A stretch of 44,859 nucleotides of DNA. It comes from Salinisphaera sp. Q1T1-3 (GTDB lineage Bacteria > Pseudomonadota > Gammaproteobacteria > Nevskiales > Salinisphaeraceae). Position 1 is the first letter of the stretch, and every line of letters begins with the position of its first letter. The stretch is taken from positions 1 through 44,859 of the forward strand of contig NZ_QZWD01000025.1 of NCBI RefSeq assembly GCF_003602005.1, in the 5' to 3' direction. Under the pieces are notes generated by a model. The model searched no databases. It was not told the origin of the DNA and saw only the letters and a list, made by a program, of their open reading frames with translations. The position numbers were made by a program, and so were the translations under genes. This document shows positions 43,818 through 44,859 of this stretch, in pieces.

Positions 43818-43852
43818 TATTGCGCATATGAGGCTTTTTAAAGCAATATAAT
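43818..43852 (+). promoter_or_regulatory. Promoter of the Lrp-type gene with inverted TATTGC sites
   Basis: TATAAT at 43847-43852 is a perfect -10 box, 24 bases before the regulator ATG; no good -35 box is at 16-18 bp. TATTGC (43818-43823) and GCAATA (43843-43848) are an inverted pair centred 25 bp apart, and the second overlaps the -10 box. Lrp/AsnC proteins bind spaced inverted AT-rich half-sites and usually autorepress. The site may also act on leuA. Confidence 0.55.
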
Positions 43853-43875
43853 TTCAAAACCAGCGGGTATCGCGC

Positions 43876-44349
43876 ATGACTGATTCTCTCGATCGCGCCG
43901 ATCGCCGGATCCTCGAAATCCTGCAGACGGAAGGCCGTATCAGCAACCAGACGCTGGCCGAGCGGGTCAATCTCTCGCCCTCGCCCTGCCTGCGGCGCGT
44001 GCGAGCCCTGGAAGAGGCCGGCTATATCACCGGCTACCGGGCCACGGTCGATGCCCAACGTCTCGGCTACGGGCTCAACGTGGTGCTCCACATCTCGATG
44101 GATCAGCACACGCCGGAACGTTTCGACGCCTTCGAGACCCGCGTGGCAGCGTTGCCGGAAGTCGTTGAATGTCTGTTGATTACCGGGCAGGAGGCGGACT
44201 ATCAGCTCCGCATCTGGGTCGTCGACATGGAAGACTACCAGCGCCTTCTGTTGCATCACATCACGCGTATACCCGGTGTTTCCGGCGTGCATACGAGCTT
44301 CGTGTTACGCCGCGTGCTCACCGCGCGGGCCCTGCCGGCACGGACCTGA
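43876..44349 (+). CDS. Lrp/AsnC-family regulator
   Basis: This 157-residue protein has the N-terminal helix-turn-helix (LDRADRRILEILQTEGRISN, LAERVNLSPSPCLRRVRALEEAGYI). A C-terminal RAM ligand domain follows with LLITGQEADYQLRIWVVDMEDYQ. It resembles the Lrp subgroup that responds to branched-chain or other amino acids. Position opposite leuA suggests, but does not prove, control of leucine synthesis. Confidence 0.93.
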   Translation: MTDSLDRADRRILEILQTEGRISNQTLAERVNLSPSPCLRRVRALEEAGYITGYRATVDAQRLGYGLNVVLHISMDQHTPERFDAFETRVAALPEVVECLLITGQEADYQLRIWVVDMEDYQRLLLHHITRIPGVSGVHTSFVLRRVLTARALPART

Positions 44350-44468
44350 CGAACCGGTTGCGCCCCGTCAGCCATCGTTTGTCGAGATTGGCGCATATCA
44401 TCAGGTCGGTGCGCGGGTCCGCCCGTCCGGCCCGCCCCCTGTGTCGGCACGGGTCACGGGAATCTGCC

Positions 44469-44624
44469 ATGAATCGAATCGCCCTGGGCCTGTCTGTGAT
44501 ACCGACAGCCATTTTCGGACCGGCCGGTTGTAACACGATCGCCGGTGCCGGCCACGACATCGAGGATGCCGGCCAGGACATCCAGAACACGGCCAACAAG
44601 CACAAATCCCAAAGCGACCAGTAA
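44469..44624 (+). CDS. Entericidin-like small lipoprotein
   Basis: This 51-residue protein has a signal peptide of about 20 residues ending GPAG-Cys21, a lipobox, followed by NTIAGAGHDIEDAGQDIQNTA. That C-terminal half matches entericidin A/B, small membrane lipoproteins named as a toxin-antidote pair in E. coli. The lipobox position -3 is Pro rather than Leu. It is too short for routine prediction. The 44350-44468 gap before it shows nothing specific. Confidence 0.8.
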   Translation: MNRIALGLSVIPTAIFGPAGCNTIAGAGHDIEDAGQDIQNTANKHKSQSDQ

Positions 44625-44634
44625 CGTCGCTGTT

Positions 44635-44682
44635 CTAGGGCCTGTTGACACTTCCCGCGTGCAAAGCGTTAACAGGCCCTAG
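44635..44682. repeat. MITE-like intergenic repeat, subfamily B, minimal copy
   Basis: Only 48 bp long, it is almost all terminal inverted repeat: CTAGGGCCTGTT at 44635-44646 and AACAGGCCCTAG at 44671-44682, with further partial pairing inside. It lies between the entericidin-like gene and the IS481-like element, which begins right after the CCTAGA at its end. Confidence 0.7.
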
Positions 44683-44683
44683 A

Positions 44684-44859
44684 TGTGACCTCTCAGTAGA
44701 TTGTTCATCCGAGCCGCAGTCCTTGAAGCTGGTGGGTGCAGAAATCCGTCAGACCTAAGGAGCGACCCGGATGAACACGCATAAGAATGCGCGACTCACC
44801 GTTCACAGTCGACAGGTGCTGGTGCGTCGAGTGATCGAACAGGGCCTGAGACCGGTCGA
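44684..44859 (+). mobile_element. IS481-like element, 5' end (cut by window edge)
   Basis: The element starts TGTGACCTCTCAGTAG at 44684 and continues with the same leader as 1-119 on the other strand, with small differences. It is preceded by CCTAGA (44678-44683), again an NCTAGN target. The transposase begins at 44771. The two elements face away from each other across the window. Confidence 0.82.
44771..44859 (+). CDS. IS481-family transposase, N-terminal part (partial)
   Basis: The frame reads MNTHKNARLTVHSRQVLVRR and continues to the window end (29 complete codons), with a basic helix-turn-helix start as in IS481 transposases. GGAGCGACC precedes the ATG. The rest is outside. Confidence 0.8.
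   Translation, partial: MNTHKNARLTVHSRQVLVRRVIEQGLRPV

Noticed and set aside
1-44859. CRISPR arrays, tRNA, rRNA or a phage integrase
   Set aside because: No regularly spaced repeats, no cloverleaf or CCA-type end, and no recombinase frame were seen; the direct repeats present are the MITE-like elements and short operators.

Overview
The window is high-GC DNA that reads like a gammaproteobacterial chromosome. A type 2 leuA, an EmrAB-like pump, pit with two PhoU-like genes, glpD and an entericidin-like lipoprotein all fit a halophilic genus such as Salinisphaera. The genus is a guess from memory; no rRNA or tRNA is present to fix it.

Layout. (1) 1-119 and 44684-44859 are the 5' ends of two related but non-identical IS481-like elements. 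Their transposases point outward, and both abut a CTAG site. (2) 480-8843 is a divergent metabolic locus. To the left lie an Nramp-fold transporter and an Asp/Glu racemase-like enzyme. To the right lie a GntR regulator, a DUF1989 enzyme, pxpA, a pxpB-pxpC fusion and a biotin carboxylase-BCCP fusion. Two 11-bp palindromes in the central spacer look like GntR operators. (3) 9058-24766 is a defence and addiction island of visibly lower GC: a broken pRiA4b ORF-3 gene, DUF6933, a Fic protein with an elaborate operator, a DUF4062 protein, a type I restriction-modification system (hsdM-hsdS-DUF3800-hsdR), a NucS-like nuclease, a HigB / HigA-metallopeptidase / VapC cluster, and a second Fic protein. 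No integrase or tRNA is visible at its edges. (4) 25078-44624 is ordinary chromosome: glpD, a dienelactone hydrolase, a MarR-controlled efflux operon, an MBL hydrolase, a 3-hydroxyisobutyrate dehydrogenase-like gene, two PhoU-like genes with pit, an alpha/beta hydrolase, a YihY membrane protein, a papain-like amidase, a ClC transporter, DUF421, leuA, an Lrp-type regulator and the entericidin-like lipoprotein.

Four intergenic repeats (121-383, 32051-32273, 41178-41362, 44635-44682) share the terminal inverted sequence TAGGGCCTGTT. They look like a MITE-type family in two subfamilies. Their CCTAG ends match the known target preference of IS481 elements, and both IS copies sit there.

The most promising leads are the HigB / HigA-M78 / VapC cluster, the pxp plus biotin-carboxylase plus DUF1989 locus with its ligand-less Nramp transporter, the repeat family and its link to IS481, and the DUF3800 gene inside the restriction operon. 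Names come from motif recognition by eye; no search was run.
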